DNA of 64,000 bases from Modestobacter sp. DSM 44400 (GCF_900107175.1 NZ_FNOZ01000016.1:26206-90205); one strand, 5' to 3'; counted from the stretch's first letter, positions 7,203 to 15,928 are shown. Notes: generated by a model not told the origin, from the sequence alone. Numbers and translations are program-made.

Positions 7203-8806
7203 CCACGGACACCACCCCGACCGCAGGTACCGGCGCCCCGGCGCGCCGGGGCCTGCGGTCGTCCGCGCGCCGGGGCGCCGGCGGCACGCTGCGGCGCTCT
7301 CCGGTGCTGCTCGCGCTCGCGGTGCTCGTCGCCGCCCTCGCGCTGCTGCCGCTGGGCTACATCGCCGGCTTCACCGTGGACGTCGGCTGGAGCGGCGTGC
7401 GCGAGCTGGTCTTCCGCCCCCGCGTCGGCGAACTGCTGTGGAACAGCACCCGGCTGGTCGTAGGCACCGTCGCCTGTTGCGTGGTGCTCGGGCTCGGGGC
7501 GGCCTGGCTCGTCGAGCGCTCCTCGGTCCCGGCCCGCCGCGTGTGGCACGTCCTGCTCGTCGCCCCGCTCGCCGTCCCCGCGTTCGTCAACAGCTACGCC
7601 TGGATCTCCCTGCTCCCGGGGCTGGACACCTACGGCGGCGCGCTGCTGGTGGTGACCCTGTCCTACTTCCCGTTCATCTACCTGCCGGTCGCGGCGGCCT
7701 TCCGCGGGCTGGACCCGGCGCTCGAGGAGACCGCCCGCGGCCTCGGCCTGAGCGCCTGGGCGGTCTTCCGGCGGGTGCAGCTGCCGCAGTTGCGGGTGGC
7801 GGTCCTGGGCGGCAGCCTGCTGGTCGCCCTGCACCTGCTCGCCGAGTTCGGGGCGCTGCAGATGCTGCGCTTCCCGACGTTCACCACGGCGATCTACGAC
7901 CAGTACCGCGCCACCTTCAACGGTCCTGGTGCCACGATGCTCGCCGGCGTGCTGGTGCTCCTCTGCCTGGGGCTGCTGCTGGCCGAGCTGCGGCTGCGCG
8001 GGCGCGCCGCCTACGCCCGTTCCGGCCGCGGCGCGGCGCGCCCGCATCGGTCGGCGCCGCTCGGCCGGCTCACCGGGCCCGCGCTGCTGGGCCTGGGCCT
8101 GCTCGTGGGTCTCGCCGTGCTGGTGCCGCTGGCCAGCCTCACCTACTGGATGCTCACCGGCTCCTCCAGCGCGCTGCCCGTCGGCGAGCTGCTGTCCACC
8201 ACCGGCACCACGCTGGGGCTCGCGGCGGGTGCGGCGGTGGTGACCACGGCGCTGGCGTTCCCCACCGGCTGGCTGGTGGTCCGCGCTCGCGGGCGGATCG
8301 CCACGCTGCTGGAGCGCTCTACCTACCTCGGCAGCGCGGTGCCGGGCATCGTGGTGGCCCTCGCCCTGGTCACGCTGAGCATCCGCGCGACCCCGTGGCT
8401 CTACCAGACGGTGCCGGTGCTGGTCGCCGCCTACGCGATCCTTTTCCTGCCCCTGGCGATCGTGAACGTCCGGTCGGCGGTCGAGCAGTCGCCGCGGATC
8501 TACGACGACGTGTCCGCTGCGCTGGGGTCCTCGGCGTTCGACCGGCTGCGCCGGGTGACGCTGCCGCTGCTCGCCCCGGGCCTGGGTGCCGGCGCCGCCC
8601 TGGTCTTCCTCGCCGTCGTCACCGAGCTGACGGCGACCCTCCTGCTCGCCCCCACCGGGACGACGACGCTGGCGACGGCCTTCTGGTCGGCGACCAGCGG
8701 CCTGGAGTACGGCGCCGCCGCCCCGTTCGCCGTCCTCATGGTGCTGCTGTCGGCACCGGCTACCGTGCTGCTCTCCCGCGACGCCCGACGAGGTCTGACC
8801 ACATGA
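7199..8806 (+). CDS. Ferric iron ABC transporter, fused permease
   Basis: The frame opens at CTG 7199, which overlaps the TGA of the preceding gene (CTGA) and follows GGAAG. No ATG, GTG or TTG was seen in the first 35 codons; GTG 7304 is the next standard start but would remove the basic N-terminus. From 7199 the protein has 535 residues. It carries two related permease halves of about six membrane segments each, as in FbpB/SfuB. The first half has the ABC contact loop with EETARGLGLSAWAVFRRVQL; the second has DDVSAALGSSAFDRLRRVTL. The product forms the membrane channel for ferric iron delivered by the lipoprotein upstream. Start codon is uncertain. Confidence 0.9.
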   Translation: MTTDTTPTAGTGAPARRGLRSSARRGAGGTLRRSPVLLALAVLVAALALLPLGYIAGFTVDVGWSGVRELVFRPRVGELLWNSTRLVVGTVACCVVLGLGAAWLVERSSVPARRVWHVLLVAPLAVPAFVNSYAWISLLPGLDTYGGALLVVTLSYFPFIYLPVAAAFRGLDPALEETARGLGLSAWAVFRRVQLPQLRVAVLGGSLLVALHLLAEFGALQMLRFPTFTTAIYDQYRATFNGPGATMLAGVLVLLCLGLLLAELRLRGRAAYARSGRGAARPHRSAPLGRLTGPALLGLGLLVGLAVLVPLASLTYWMLTGSSSALPVGELLSTTGTTLGLAAGAAVVTTALAFPTGWLVVRARGRIATLLERSTYLGSAVPGIVVALALVTLSIRATPWLYQTVPVLVAAYAILFLPLAIVNVRSAVEQSPRIYDDVSAALGSSAFDRLRRVTLPLLAPGLGAGAALVFLAVVTELTATLLLAPTGTTTLATAFWSATSGLEYGAAAPFAVLMVLLSAPATVLLSRDARRGLTT

Positions 8807-9930
8807 GCTCCCTGACCGTCTCCGAGGTCACCAAGTCCTTCGGCGCCACGCCCGTCCTCACCGGCATCGACCTGCACGTGCCCAACCGCAGCCTGACGGC
8901 GCTGCTCGGGCCCTCCGGGTGCGGCAAGACGACCCTGCTCCGGCTGATCGCCGGCTTCGACGAGCCCGACACCGGGGCGATCGCCGTCGGCGACCGGACG
9001 GTGACCGGCGCCGGGCGCGGCGTGCCCGCCCGGCGGCGGGGGATCGGCTTCGTGCCCCAGGAGGGCGGGCTCTTCCCGCACCTGTCCGTGGCCGCGAACG
9101 TCACCTTCGGGCTGCCCCGGCGTGAGCGCCGCGACCCCGGGCGGGTGCGGGACCTGCTCGCGCTGGTCGGGCTGGACGCCGCGCTCGCCGAGCGGCACCC
9201 CCACCAGCTCTCCGGCGGGCAGCAGCAGCGGGTGGCCCTGGCGCGGGCGCTGGCTCCCCGGCCCTCGCTGGTGCTGCTCGACGAGCCGTTCTCCTCCCTC
9301 GACGCGGGGCTGCGCGAGGACACCCGCCAGGCCGTCGCCGAGGCGCTGTACGCCAGCGGGGCCACCGCCGTGCTCGTCACGCACGACCAGGCCGAGGCGC
9401 TGTCGATGGCCGATCAGGTGGCGGTCATGCGCGCCGGCCGGCTGGTGCAGCTCGCCGATCCGCAGACGCTCTACCGGCACCCGCTGGACCTCGACGTCGC
9501 CACCTTCGTCGGGGACGCCGTCGTGCTGGACGCCGACGTCCGCGGCGGGCAGGCGCACTGCGAGCTCGGCGTGCTCCCGCTGGAGCGTCCCTGCCCCGAG
9601 GGCCCGAGCCGGATCCTGCTGCGGCCCGAACAACTGCAGCTCGGCGGGCGCACCGCGGCCCCGACCGGCACGATCGCCCGGGTGCACAGCGTCGAGTTCT
9701 ACGGCCACGACGCCCGGGTGCTGCTCGACCTGCCGTCGGGGCTGCAGGTCACCGCGCGGCTGGACGGGTCCGTGCTGCCCGCCGACGGCGCGGAGGTCGC
9801 CGTCGCCGTCAGCGGAGCGGCGCTGGCCTTCCCGGCCCGCGCGGCCGGGCGGGATCAGGCCGGGCGGGATCAGGCCGGGCGGGATCAGGCCGGGCGGGAT
9901 CAGGCCGGGCGGGATCAGGCGGTCGCGTAG
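8803..9930 (+). CDS. Ferric iron ABC transporter, ATP-binding protein
   Basis: Encodes 375 residues from ATG 8803, overlapping the permease stop by four bases. The nucleotide-binding domain covers about residues 1-230: Walker A GPSGCGKTT, Q-loop region GFVPQEGG, signature LSGGQQQRVALARAL, Walker B LVLLDEPFSSLD and switch histidine in LVTHDQAEAL. A TOBE-like domain follows, including RILLRPEQLQLGG. The last 25 or so residues are five copies of GRDQA made by a 15-bp tandem repeat, then VA. This tail is outside any known domain and is probably disordered. The protein powers iron import with the two genes upstream. Confidence 0.95.
   Translation: MSSLTVSEVTKSFGATPVLTGIDLHVPNRSLTALLGPSGCGKTTLLRLIAGFDEPDTGAIAVGDRTVTGAGRGVPARRRGIGFVPQEGGLFPHLSVAANVTFGLPRRERRDPGRVRDLLALVGLDAALAERHPHQLSGGQQQRVALARALAPRPSLVLLDEPFSSLDAGLREDTRQAVAEALYASGATAVLVTHDQAEALSMADQVAVMRAGRLVQLADPQTLYRHPLDLDVATFVGDAVVLDADVRGGQAHCELGVLPLERPCPEGPSRILLRPEQLQLGGRTAAPTGTIARVHSVEFYGHDARVLLDLPSGLQVTARLDGSVLPADGAEVAVAVSGAALAFPARAAGRDQAGRDQAGRDQAGRDQAGRDQAVA
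9846..9920 (+). repeat. Five perfect 15-bp tandem repeats
   Basis: The unit CGGGCGGGATCAGGC occurs five times end to end with no differences. It is a multiple of three, so it adds GRDQA pentapeptides to the ATPase without a frame change. The last unit also contains the stop codon (TCA, 9915-9917) of the decayed gene on the other strand. Perfect identity suggests recent expansion by slippage; copy number may differ between strains. Confidence 0.97.
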
Positions 9931-10709
9931 GACCCGGAGCTCAGCTCCTCCAGCAGCGACGGGCCGGTCGGCGCCCAGCCGAGCTCGCTGCGGGCCTTCG
10001 CGCCGGTGGCCTGCTGGTCCAGGTCGAACGCCCCGGCCAGCGGGCCCAGCCGGGCCTCGGTGTCCTCGTTCGGCGAGCCGACCACCCGGCAGTCGCGGCC
10101 CGTGCCGCGGCTGCCGGCCCCGCCGATCTCGCGCACCGTCGGGTTCTGGCCGTTCACGCCCAGGTAGTAGGAGCCGGATTCGGCCGAGGCGAGGGCCAGG
10201 GCGTAGAGCCGCCCCAGGTCGTCTGCGTAGACGGTGGTCCAGTGCTGGTCGCCGCTGCCGGGCAGCACGAGCGCGCCGTCGGCGTCGCGGGGTCCGTCCG
10301 GCACCATGGTCGGCAGGCCCCCCGCGCGTCCCTCGACGATGCCGGGGCGAGCACGACCGACCGACCGGACGCCGTCGCCGGCCGCCGCGCGCACCCGGGC
10401 GTCCAGCGGCAATCGCCAGGCGGTGAGCTGCGGCGGGTCGAACGGTTGTGGTCTCGTCGACCGTGCCGGCGCCGTGCACCCAGACGCCGCTGGTGCACGT
10501 ACGGCTTGCCGGTGCCGGCCAGGGCGCCGAGCACGGCGCCGAGCAGCCCGCGGTCGAGCTCCCCTTCCGTGCCGTCCGCGGCCGCGGCGGCGGCCTGCAG
10601 CGCGGCGGCCGAGGCGTCACTACAGGCGAGGGCGGTGACGGTCGGCCAGCAGGGCGGAGAGGACCGAGGAACCCACGAGACTGGTGTCACCGGTGAGGAA
10701 GACGTCCAT
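9915..10709 (-). pseudogene. NAD(P)-dependent epimerase/dehydratase (extended SDR), decayed by several frameshifts
   Basis: Pieces of one extended SDR protein appear in order but in different frames. From ATG 10709: MDVFLTGDTSLVGSSVLSAL, a degenerate form of the Rossmann T-G-x-x-G-x-x-G start. A shift leads to VTALACSDASAAALQAA and on to GTGKPYVH. Another shift gives TSGVWVHGAGTVDETT. A third gives PFDPPQLTAWRLPLDARVRA and continues open to TGA 9915, including WTTVYADDLGRLYALAL and YYLGVNGQNPTVREIG. The middle part carrying the catalytic YxxxK segment is shortened. At least three frameshifts rule out a single sequencing error. The end overlaps the tandem repeats of the convergent ABC ATPase gene. 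Confidence 0.85.
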
Positions 10710-10752
10710 GTCCGCCTCAAGGTCCCGGGGACGCCGGGTTCTCCTGCGCGGC

Positions 10753-11037
10753 TCAGCGGCGGACCAGCTTGCCCACCGCCATGACCCTGCTGAGCAGCGC
10801 CTCCATCGGGTGGCGCTCCGGCGGCCCCACGGTCGCCGGCCAGTCGGGCACCAGGTCGGGATCGGCGCCGATGGTGGTGGCTGCCTCCTCGGTCACGGCG
10901 GTGGCGCGGTTGTGCAGCCGGTCGCGGACGTCGTCGGGCGAGTAGGCCCGCCGATGCCGTTCGTGCCGGACCAGGACGGCGCTGGTCGCAGCAACTCCTG
11001 CGAGACCGGCGACTCCGAGCAGCTTCCAGGGGCGCAT
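10753..11037 (-). CDS. Small membrane-anchored protein of unknown function
   Basis: Encodes 94 residues from ATG 11037. The N-terminus MRPWKLLGVAGLAGVAATSA is basic then hydrophobic, giving one membrane anchor or uncleaved signal. The rest is soluble and charged, with DDVRDRLHNRATAV and ending VMAVGKLVRR. I recognise no domain. Its start is only 18 bp from the divergent gene at 11056, leaving no space for two normal leaders, so at least one of the two transcripts is probably leaderless or starts inside the other gene. The ORF looks coding because it is compact and has a coherent signal segment. Confidence 0.6.
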   Translation of the reverse strand: MRPWKLLGVAGLAGVAATSAVLVRHERHRRAYSPDDVRDRLHNRATAVTEEAATTIGADPDLVPDWPATVGPPERHPMEALLSRVMAVGKLVRR

Positions 11038-11055
11038 GTCGCCTACGGTATCGGC

Positions 11056-11718
11056 GTGGCAGACATCACATACCGATCCGGCACGGCCGACGTCCGGGCG
11101 CTGTCGCTCGACGAGGCCGTCGAGCTGACCCGCACCGGCGACATCTGGGTGTTCCGCGGCGCCTCCCTCGCCGACCGGGCGATCCAGACGCTGACCAACG
11201 CCCCGGTGAACCACGTCGGCATGGCCGTCGTGATCGACGACCTGCCGCCGCTGCTCTGGCACGCCGAGCTGGGCCACGGCCTGCCCGACGCCTGGTCCGG
11301 GCGGCACCAGCGCGGGGTGCAGCTGCACGACCTGCACGACGCCGCCTGCGTGTGGCGCAACCGGTACGGCCAGCGGCCGTGGTTGCGGCAGTTGGTCGGC
11401 CCGGCCGACGACGGCGGTATCACCCGGGAGATGGAGGACGCCGTCCTGTGCACCGTCGCCCGGCTGGACGGCAAGCCGTTCCCCACCACCCGGGGGCTGG
11501 CCCGGGGCTGGCTGAACGGCCGGCTGCGGCGGCACGCCACCAATGACACGGTCTTCTGCGCGGAGCTGGTCGCCGCCACCTACCTGGAGATGGGGTTGCT
11601 GCCGGCGAAGCGGCCGGTCAGCTCCTACGACCCGGGCAGCTTCTGGTCCGGTGACCGGCTGGACCTGGTGGATGCGAAACTCGGCGCCGAGGTGGCGGTC
11701 GACGTCCCGATCGTCTGA
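11056..11718 (+). CDS. YiiX-like permuted NlpC/P60 cysteine peptidase family protein
   Basis: Encodes 220 residues from GTG 11056. The order of motifs fits permuted NlpC/P60 (YiiX/YebB-like) enzymes. First comes TGDIWVFRGAS, then NHVGMAVVIDD with the histidine near residue 54, and last TVFCAELVAATYLEMGLL with the candidate catalytic cysteine near residue 160. Members are thiol hydrolases or acyltransferases acting on lipids or peptides; the substrate here is unknown. No signal peptide is present, so it is probably cytoplasmic. Divergent from the small protein at 10753-11037. Confidence 0.7.
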   Translation: MADITYRSGTADVRALSLDEAVELTRTGDIWVFRGASLADRAIQTLTNAPVNHVGMAVVIDDLPPLLWHAELGHGLPDAWSGRHQRGVQLHDLHDAACVWRNRYGQRPWLRQLVGPADDGGITREMEDAVLCTVARLDGKPFPTTRGLARGWLNGRLRRHATNDTVFCAELVAATYLEMGLLPAKRPVSSYDPGSFWSGDRLDLVDAKLGAEVAVDVPIV

Positions 11719-11727
11719 GCGGGCGGC

Positions 11728-12480
11728 TCAGCCCGCGCCCCCGGCGCCCACCTCGGAGGGATCGGCCCGGCCGCTGACGACGTCGGCGGCCAGGTCGTCC
11801 ACCGTGCGGCCGGTCGCATAGGCGTGCGCGCGCAGCACGGCCAGCGCCTCCGTTGCGGCGAGGTCCAGTGCCAGGCTGGTGAGCCCCATCGCCTCCCAGA
11901 CCCGCGCCCGACCGGTGGCGAGCGGGCTGGAAAGCCAGTCCGGCCCGTGGCCGCCGACCTCGGAGGACCACACCGCGGCCTCGGCGAGCGCCGCGGTGAC
12001 CAGGTCGCCGACGCCCACGGCGGCGAGGACGTCGAGGGCCGCGACGGCCGCGGGGTCCTCGAAGTACAGGTCGATGGCGCCCCCGCCGGCCAGGCCGCGC
12101 CGCAGGGGCAGCGCCACGATGCCCCGGTAGGGGGTCTGCCCGACCAGCAGGTCGTGGAAGGCCGGCCAGCGCCGGAGCATGTCCTCCTCCACCACGAACA
12201 CCGGCTGCTGGGTGTGGTTCGCCCGCAGACACGGTCCGGCACCCACGGTGAACTGCAGCCGTTCGGCGAGCTCGGACTCGGGGCCGCTGGCCCCCAGCGG
12301 CACGTGCCGGTCCGGCGAGGTGAGCGCGCTGATCCCCGCGCCGTCCGCCGGCAGCACCTCGGCCGCGGCACGGCTCAGCCGCACCGGCAGCAGGGCGGGA
12401 TCGGCCGGCGGGGCGTCCTGCGCGTCCTGAAGCGCCAGCGCGGCGGCGAAGCGCTCGGCCAGGGACGTCCCGCAGGTCAT
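11728..12480 (-). CDS. GAF and ANTAR domain regulator
   Basis: Encodes 250 residues from ATG 12480. Residues about 30-165 form a GAF-like sensor (QFTVGAGPCLRANHTQQPVF, then GIVALPLRRGLAGGGAIDLY). Residues about 180-235 form an ANTAR RNA-binding domain: VWEAMGLTSLALDLAATEAL, then AVLRAHAYATGRTVDDLAAD. ANTAR proteins bind paired stem-loops in mRNA leaders and prevent transcription termination. GAF-ANTAR proteins of this type are common in actinobacteria and usually uncharacterised. It is convergent with the hydrolase ending at 11718. No paired-hexaloop leader was identified in the window. Confidence 0.88.
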   Translation of the reverse strand: MTCGTSLAERFAAALALQDAQDAPPADPALLPVRLSRAAAEVLPADGAGISALTSPDRHVPLGASGPESELAERLQFTVGAGPCLRANHTQQPVFVVEEDMLRRWPAFHDLLVGQTPYRGIVALPLRRGLAGGGAIDLYFEDPAAVAALDVLAAVGVGDLVTAALAEAAVWSSEVGGHGPDWLSSPLATGRARVWEAMGLTSLALDLAATEALAVLRAHAYATGRTVDDLAADVVSGRADPSEVGAGGAG

Positions 12481-12508
12481 GCGGCTGCCATGCCCCCGCG
12501 CGCCCGGC

Positions 12509-15500
12509 TCAACCCACCTCCGCCGGCTGCTCCTGCCTGCCCAGCCGCAGCACGCTGTCCTCCGCCCCGGCCAGGTCGGGGTCGTGCGTCACGCAGACCA
12601 CCAGCCGGCCGGCGAGTGCGCGGCGCACGTCGGCCACGAGCGCCCGCGCGGCGGGCGGGTCCAGGTGAGCGGTGGGCTCGTCGAGCAGCACCACGTCCCG
12701 GTCGGCCAGCAGGGCGCGGGCGACGGCCAGCCGGCGGCGCTCCCCACCGGACAGTGACGTCCCGCCGGCGCCGACCGGGGTGTCCAGCCCGGCGGGCAGG
12801 GCGTCGAGCAGCGGGCCGAGTCCGGCGGCGGTCAGCGCGCCACGCATCGCCGGTTCGCCGGCCGGGCCGGCGAGCTCGCCGCGGGGGCGGGCGAGCGCCA
12901 GGTTGGCCCGCAGGGTCGCATCGAAGACGTGCGCGTCCTGCGGGCACCACGCCATCGCGGCCCGGACGTCGTCGCCGGTCAGCGCCGCGGCCGAGACCGG
13001 GCGCCGGCCGTCGCCCAGCACGTAGTCCCCGGCGGTGGGCCGCAGCGCTGCCATCAGCACGCTGAGCAGCGTCGACTTCCCGGAGCCGGACGGGCCGGTG
13101 ACGACCACCCAGCCGCGCCCGGCCGCGGCGTTGAGGTCCAGCCCGGTCAGCACGGCGGGGCGGCCCGGCCAGCCCGCGGTCAGCTGTTCGGTGGCCAGCT
13201 CCCGCACCGGGGCGGGAGCGGTCCGGCGGTCGGCCGGCGCCGGGTCGCTGGCGACCGGTTCGGCGAGCACCGCCTCGACCCGGCTGCGCGCGTCCCGCCA
13301 GGCCGAGCGGTTCCGCCGGGCGGCACCCAGGGCGGTCAGCGGCTCCAGCAGCGCGAGTGGCGCCAGGGCCAGCACGGCCGCGGCCGGCGCGGACAGCTCC
13401 CCGCCGCGCACGGCGGCGGCGCCGGCGGTCAGCGCCAGGACGGCGGCCACTCCGGTGGCCAGCACGGCCAGCGCGTCCCCGACGGCGGTGGCGACCGCTC
13501 CGGCCTGCGCCGCCCGTCCCTGCTGACGGCCCAGCTCGTCGAGCCGGGCGACCTCCGCGGCTGCCAGGCCGTGGGCCCGCAGGTCGGCGGCGGCCTCCAG
13601 CGCGGCGCTGGCCTCCCGCAGAGTTCCCGTCTGCAGCTCGGCGGCCGATCGGGACACTCCCCGGTCGGCGGCCCGGTGCACGCCCAGCACGGCGAGCACG
13701 GCGAGCAGCAGAACTCCGCCGGCCAGGGCACCGGCCAGCGGGTCCAGGACGGTGAGCACCGCCGCCGTCCCGGTCAGCACGAGCGCCGATACCAGCGGCG
13801 GGGAAACCACCCGCACCGACAGGTCCTGAAGGATACCGACGTCGCCGACCAGCCGGGCCAGGGCGCGTCCCGGTGTCCGGTCGGCCGCGGGGCCCTGGGC
13901 GACCAGCGCCGACCACAGCCGCAGCCGGGTGCGCTCGGCCAGCTGCAGGGCGGCGTCGTGCCCGGCCAGCCGGTCCAGCCAGCGCAGCAGCGCACGGGCC
14001 AGCGCGGAGGCCCGGACGCCGACGATCGCAACCATCAGGGTCAGCATCGCCGGCTGCTCGGCGGCCCGGACGATCAGCCAGCCGGAGACGGCGCTCAGCG
14101 CGATGCCCGCCGCGCTGGAAGCCGCGCCGGCGAGCACCGAGCGGGCGATCGCCCGGCGCGGCCAGCTCAGCTCGGCCCCCACGCCGTCCCCGCCGGCCGT
14201 CGTGGCTGCGCCCCCCTCCGCCTTTGCAGCGGGAATGGCGGTCGCTGCGCTCGCCATTCCCCCTGGAAAGGCGGGCTCGGGGGTCACCTTTCCAGCGGTA
14301 ATGGCGGGGAGGGTGACGGTGCGGTCGGCGAGGGCGGCCAGCGCGGGCTCGTGGGTGACCAGCACGGTGCACAGCGAGCCGCGGAGCCAGTGCAGCAGCT
14401 CGGCGACCTGCGCGGTCGCAGCGGCGTCCAGCGAGGCGGTCGGCTCGTCCAGCAGCAGCACCCGGGCGCCGCGCTGCACCCGGACCAGCGCCCGGGCCAG
14501 CGCCACCCGCTGCAGCTCACCGGGGGAGAGGGTGCGGCAGGCGCGGTCGGCCAGGTGCTCGCCGCCCACCCAGGACAGCGCGGTGGCCACCAGCTCGGCG
14601 GGGTGCCCGCCGCCCGCGGCGTGCCGGTGCAGCTCGTCGGCGACGGTGTCGCCGACCGTGCGGGGGAACTGGGGGACGACGGCGGCGTCCTCGGGCCGCA
14701 GCACCGTGCCGGCGACCTGCGCCGAGGCGCCGTCGAGCAACTGCCCGGCCAGGACGGCGAGCACCGTGGACTTTCCGGACCCGCTGGGCCCCCGCAGCGC
14801 GACCAGCTCGCCCGGGGCGACGGTCAGGTCGAGGCCGGCGACCGCCGGCGCGGCCCGGCCGGGAAAGCGGACAGTCAGGCCGATGACGGTGATGCCGCGC
14901 AGCATCCCGACGGCGGGGGCGGTAACCACCGGGCGGACGCGCGGGGTGGCGAGCACGCGGCGCGCGGCGGCGGCGGCCTCGGTGGCGTCCTCGGCCGCGT
15001 GGTGTGCCGCGCCGAGCGCCCGCAGCGGGGCGAACGCCTCGGGGGCCAGCAGCAGCGCGAGCAGTCCGACGTCCAGGGGCATGCTGCCGTGCACCAGCCG
15101 GACGCCGACGGTGACCGCGACCAACGCCACCGACAGGGTGGCCAGCACCTCGAGCACGAGCGCGGAGAGGAACGCGACCCGCAGCGTGGCCAGCGTGCGG
15201 CGACGGGCGTCCCGGCCGAGCTCGGTCAGCGCGGTCAGCTGGTCGGCCGCGCGGCTCAGCCCGACCAGCACCGGCAGGCCGCGCACCAGCTCGGCGACGT
15301 GCCTGGCGATCCGGTCCAGCGCGCGGGCGGCGGCGGTCGTGGCGTCGCGGGTGTGCAGTCCGACCAGGGCCATGAACACCGGGACCAGCGGCAGGGTGAC
15401 GGCCACGAGCAGGGCGGAGAGCCAGTCGGTGATCCCCAGCACGATCAGCAGCACGGGCGGGACGACGGCGGTCTGCGCGAGCGCGGGCAGGTAGGTCGCC

Positions 15501-15928
15501 AGCGCCGGGCCGAGGTCGTGCAGCCGGGTGGTGGCCAGCACCGCGGCCGGCCCCTTCCCGCCGGCGGCGTCGACCGCCTCGCCCTCGCCGTCCAGCAGCC
15601 GGGTGAGCAGCTTCTGTCGCAGGGCGTCCTCTGCGCGGCGGGCGTCCCGGGCGGCGAGCACCGCCCCCAGCCCGCTACCCGCGGCCCGGACCGCCGCGCC
15701 CAGCACGGCCACCGCCAGCGCCGTCCCGGGGACGACGCCGTCCGTCACATCGGCGACCGCGCGGGCCAGCCCGGCGGCGAGCAGCACCATCCCGGCGGTC
15801 TGCACCAGCGCGGCGACCGCGGCGCGGACCAGCGCGCCGGGCAGCCCGGGCACGCCGGCCAGCGCGCCCAGCGGCCCCCGGCCTGCCTCAGGGCGGCCAT
15901 TGTGGCCACTTCGGCCGGAGGGGGTCAT
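12509..15928 (-). CDS. cydDC: Fused CydD-CydC ABC exporter for cytochrome bd assembly
   Basis: Encodes 1139 residues from ATG 15928, overlapping the cydB stop by four bases. Two complete half-transporters lie in one chain. The CydD half has its membrane domain in about residues 25-340 and an ATPase with Walker A GPSGSGKST, signature LSPGELQRVALARAL and Walker B VLLLDEPTASLD. The CydC half has its membrane domain in about 600-880 and an ATPase with GPSGSGKST, LSGGERRRLAVARALL and VVLLDEPTAHLD. CydDC exports glutathione or cysteine (in actinobacteria perhaps another thiol) or handles haem, and is needed to assemble the bd oxidase. Fusion of the two halves is known in actinobacteria. The linker near residues 540-570 is partly made of an inserted palindromic repeat (14221-14306). 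Confidence 0.95.
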   Translation of the reverse strand: MTPSGRSGHNGRPEAGRGPLGALAGVPGLPGALVRAAVAALVQTAGMVLLAAGLARAVADVTDGVVPGTALAVAVLGAAVRAAGSGLGAVLAARDARRAEDALRQKLLTRLLDGEGEAVDAAGGKGPAAVLATTRLHDLGPALATYLPALAQTAVVPPVLLIVLGITDWLSALLVAVTLPLVPVFMALVGLHTRDATTAAARALDRIARHVAELVRGLPVLVGLSRAADQLTALTELGRDARRRTLATLRVAFLSALVLEVLATLSVALVAVTVGVRLVHGSMPLDVGLLALLLAPEAFAPLRALGAAHHAAEDATEAAAAARRVLATPRVRPVVTAPAVGMLRGITVIGLTVRFPGRAAPAVAGLDLTVAPGELVALRGPSGSGKSTVLAVLAGQLLDGASAQVAGTVLRPEDAAVVPQFPRTVGDTVADELHRHAAGGGHPAELVATALSWVGGEHLADRACRTLSPGELQRVALARALVRVQRGARVLLLDEPTASLDAAATAQVAELLHWLRGSLCTVLVTHEPALAALADRTVTLPAITAGKVTPEPAFPGGMASAATAIPAAKAEGGAATTAGGDGVGAELSWPRRAIARSVLAGAASSAAGIALSAVSGWLIVRAAEQPAMLTLMVAIVGVRASALARALLRWLDRLAGHDAALQLAERTRLRLWSALVAQGPAADRTPGRALARLVGDVGILQDLSVRVVSPPLVSALVLTGTAAVLTVLDPLAGALAGGVLLLAVLAVLGVHRAADRGVSRSAAELQTGTLREASAALEAAADLRAHGLAAAEVARLDELGRQQGRAAQAGAVATAVGDALAVLATGVAAVLALTAGAAAVRGGELSAPAAAVLALAPLALLEPLTALGAARRNRSAWRDARSRVEAVLAEPVASDPAPADRRTAPAPVRELATEQLTAGWPGRPAVLTGLDLNAAAGRGWVVVTGPSGSGKSTLLSVLMAALRPTAGDYVLGDGRRPVSAAALTGDDVRAAMAWCPQDAHVFDATLRANLALARPRGELAGPAGEPAMRGALTAAGLGPLLDALPAGLDTPVGAGGTSLSGGERRRLAVARALLADRDVVLLDEPTAHLDPPAARALVADVRRALAGRLVVCVTHDPDLAGAEDSVLRLGRQEQPAEVG
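14221..14306 (-). repeat. Three copies of a 20-bp element, direct-inverted-direct, inside cydDC
   Basis: Copies on the plus strand are CCTTTGCAGCGGGAATGGCG (14221-14240), the inverse complement of CCTTTCCAGGGGGAATGGCG (14252-14271), and CCTTTCCAGCGGTAATGGCG (14287-14306). Copies 1 and 2 form a long hairpin with an 11-base loop. Consensus is CCTTTCCAGCGGGAATGGCG. The segment keeps the frame and encodes the linker between the CydD ATPase and the CydC membrane domain. It is less GC-rich and more structured than its surroundings, which supports insertion of a dispersed repeat. Confidence 0.85.

Noticed and set aside
9846..9920. Possible CRISPR-like array
   Set aside because: Units are contiguous 15-mers with no spacers and lie in a coding frame.
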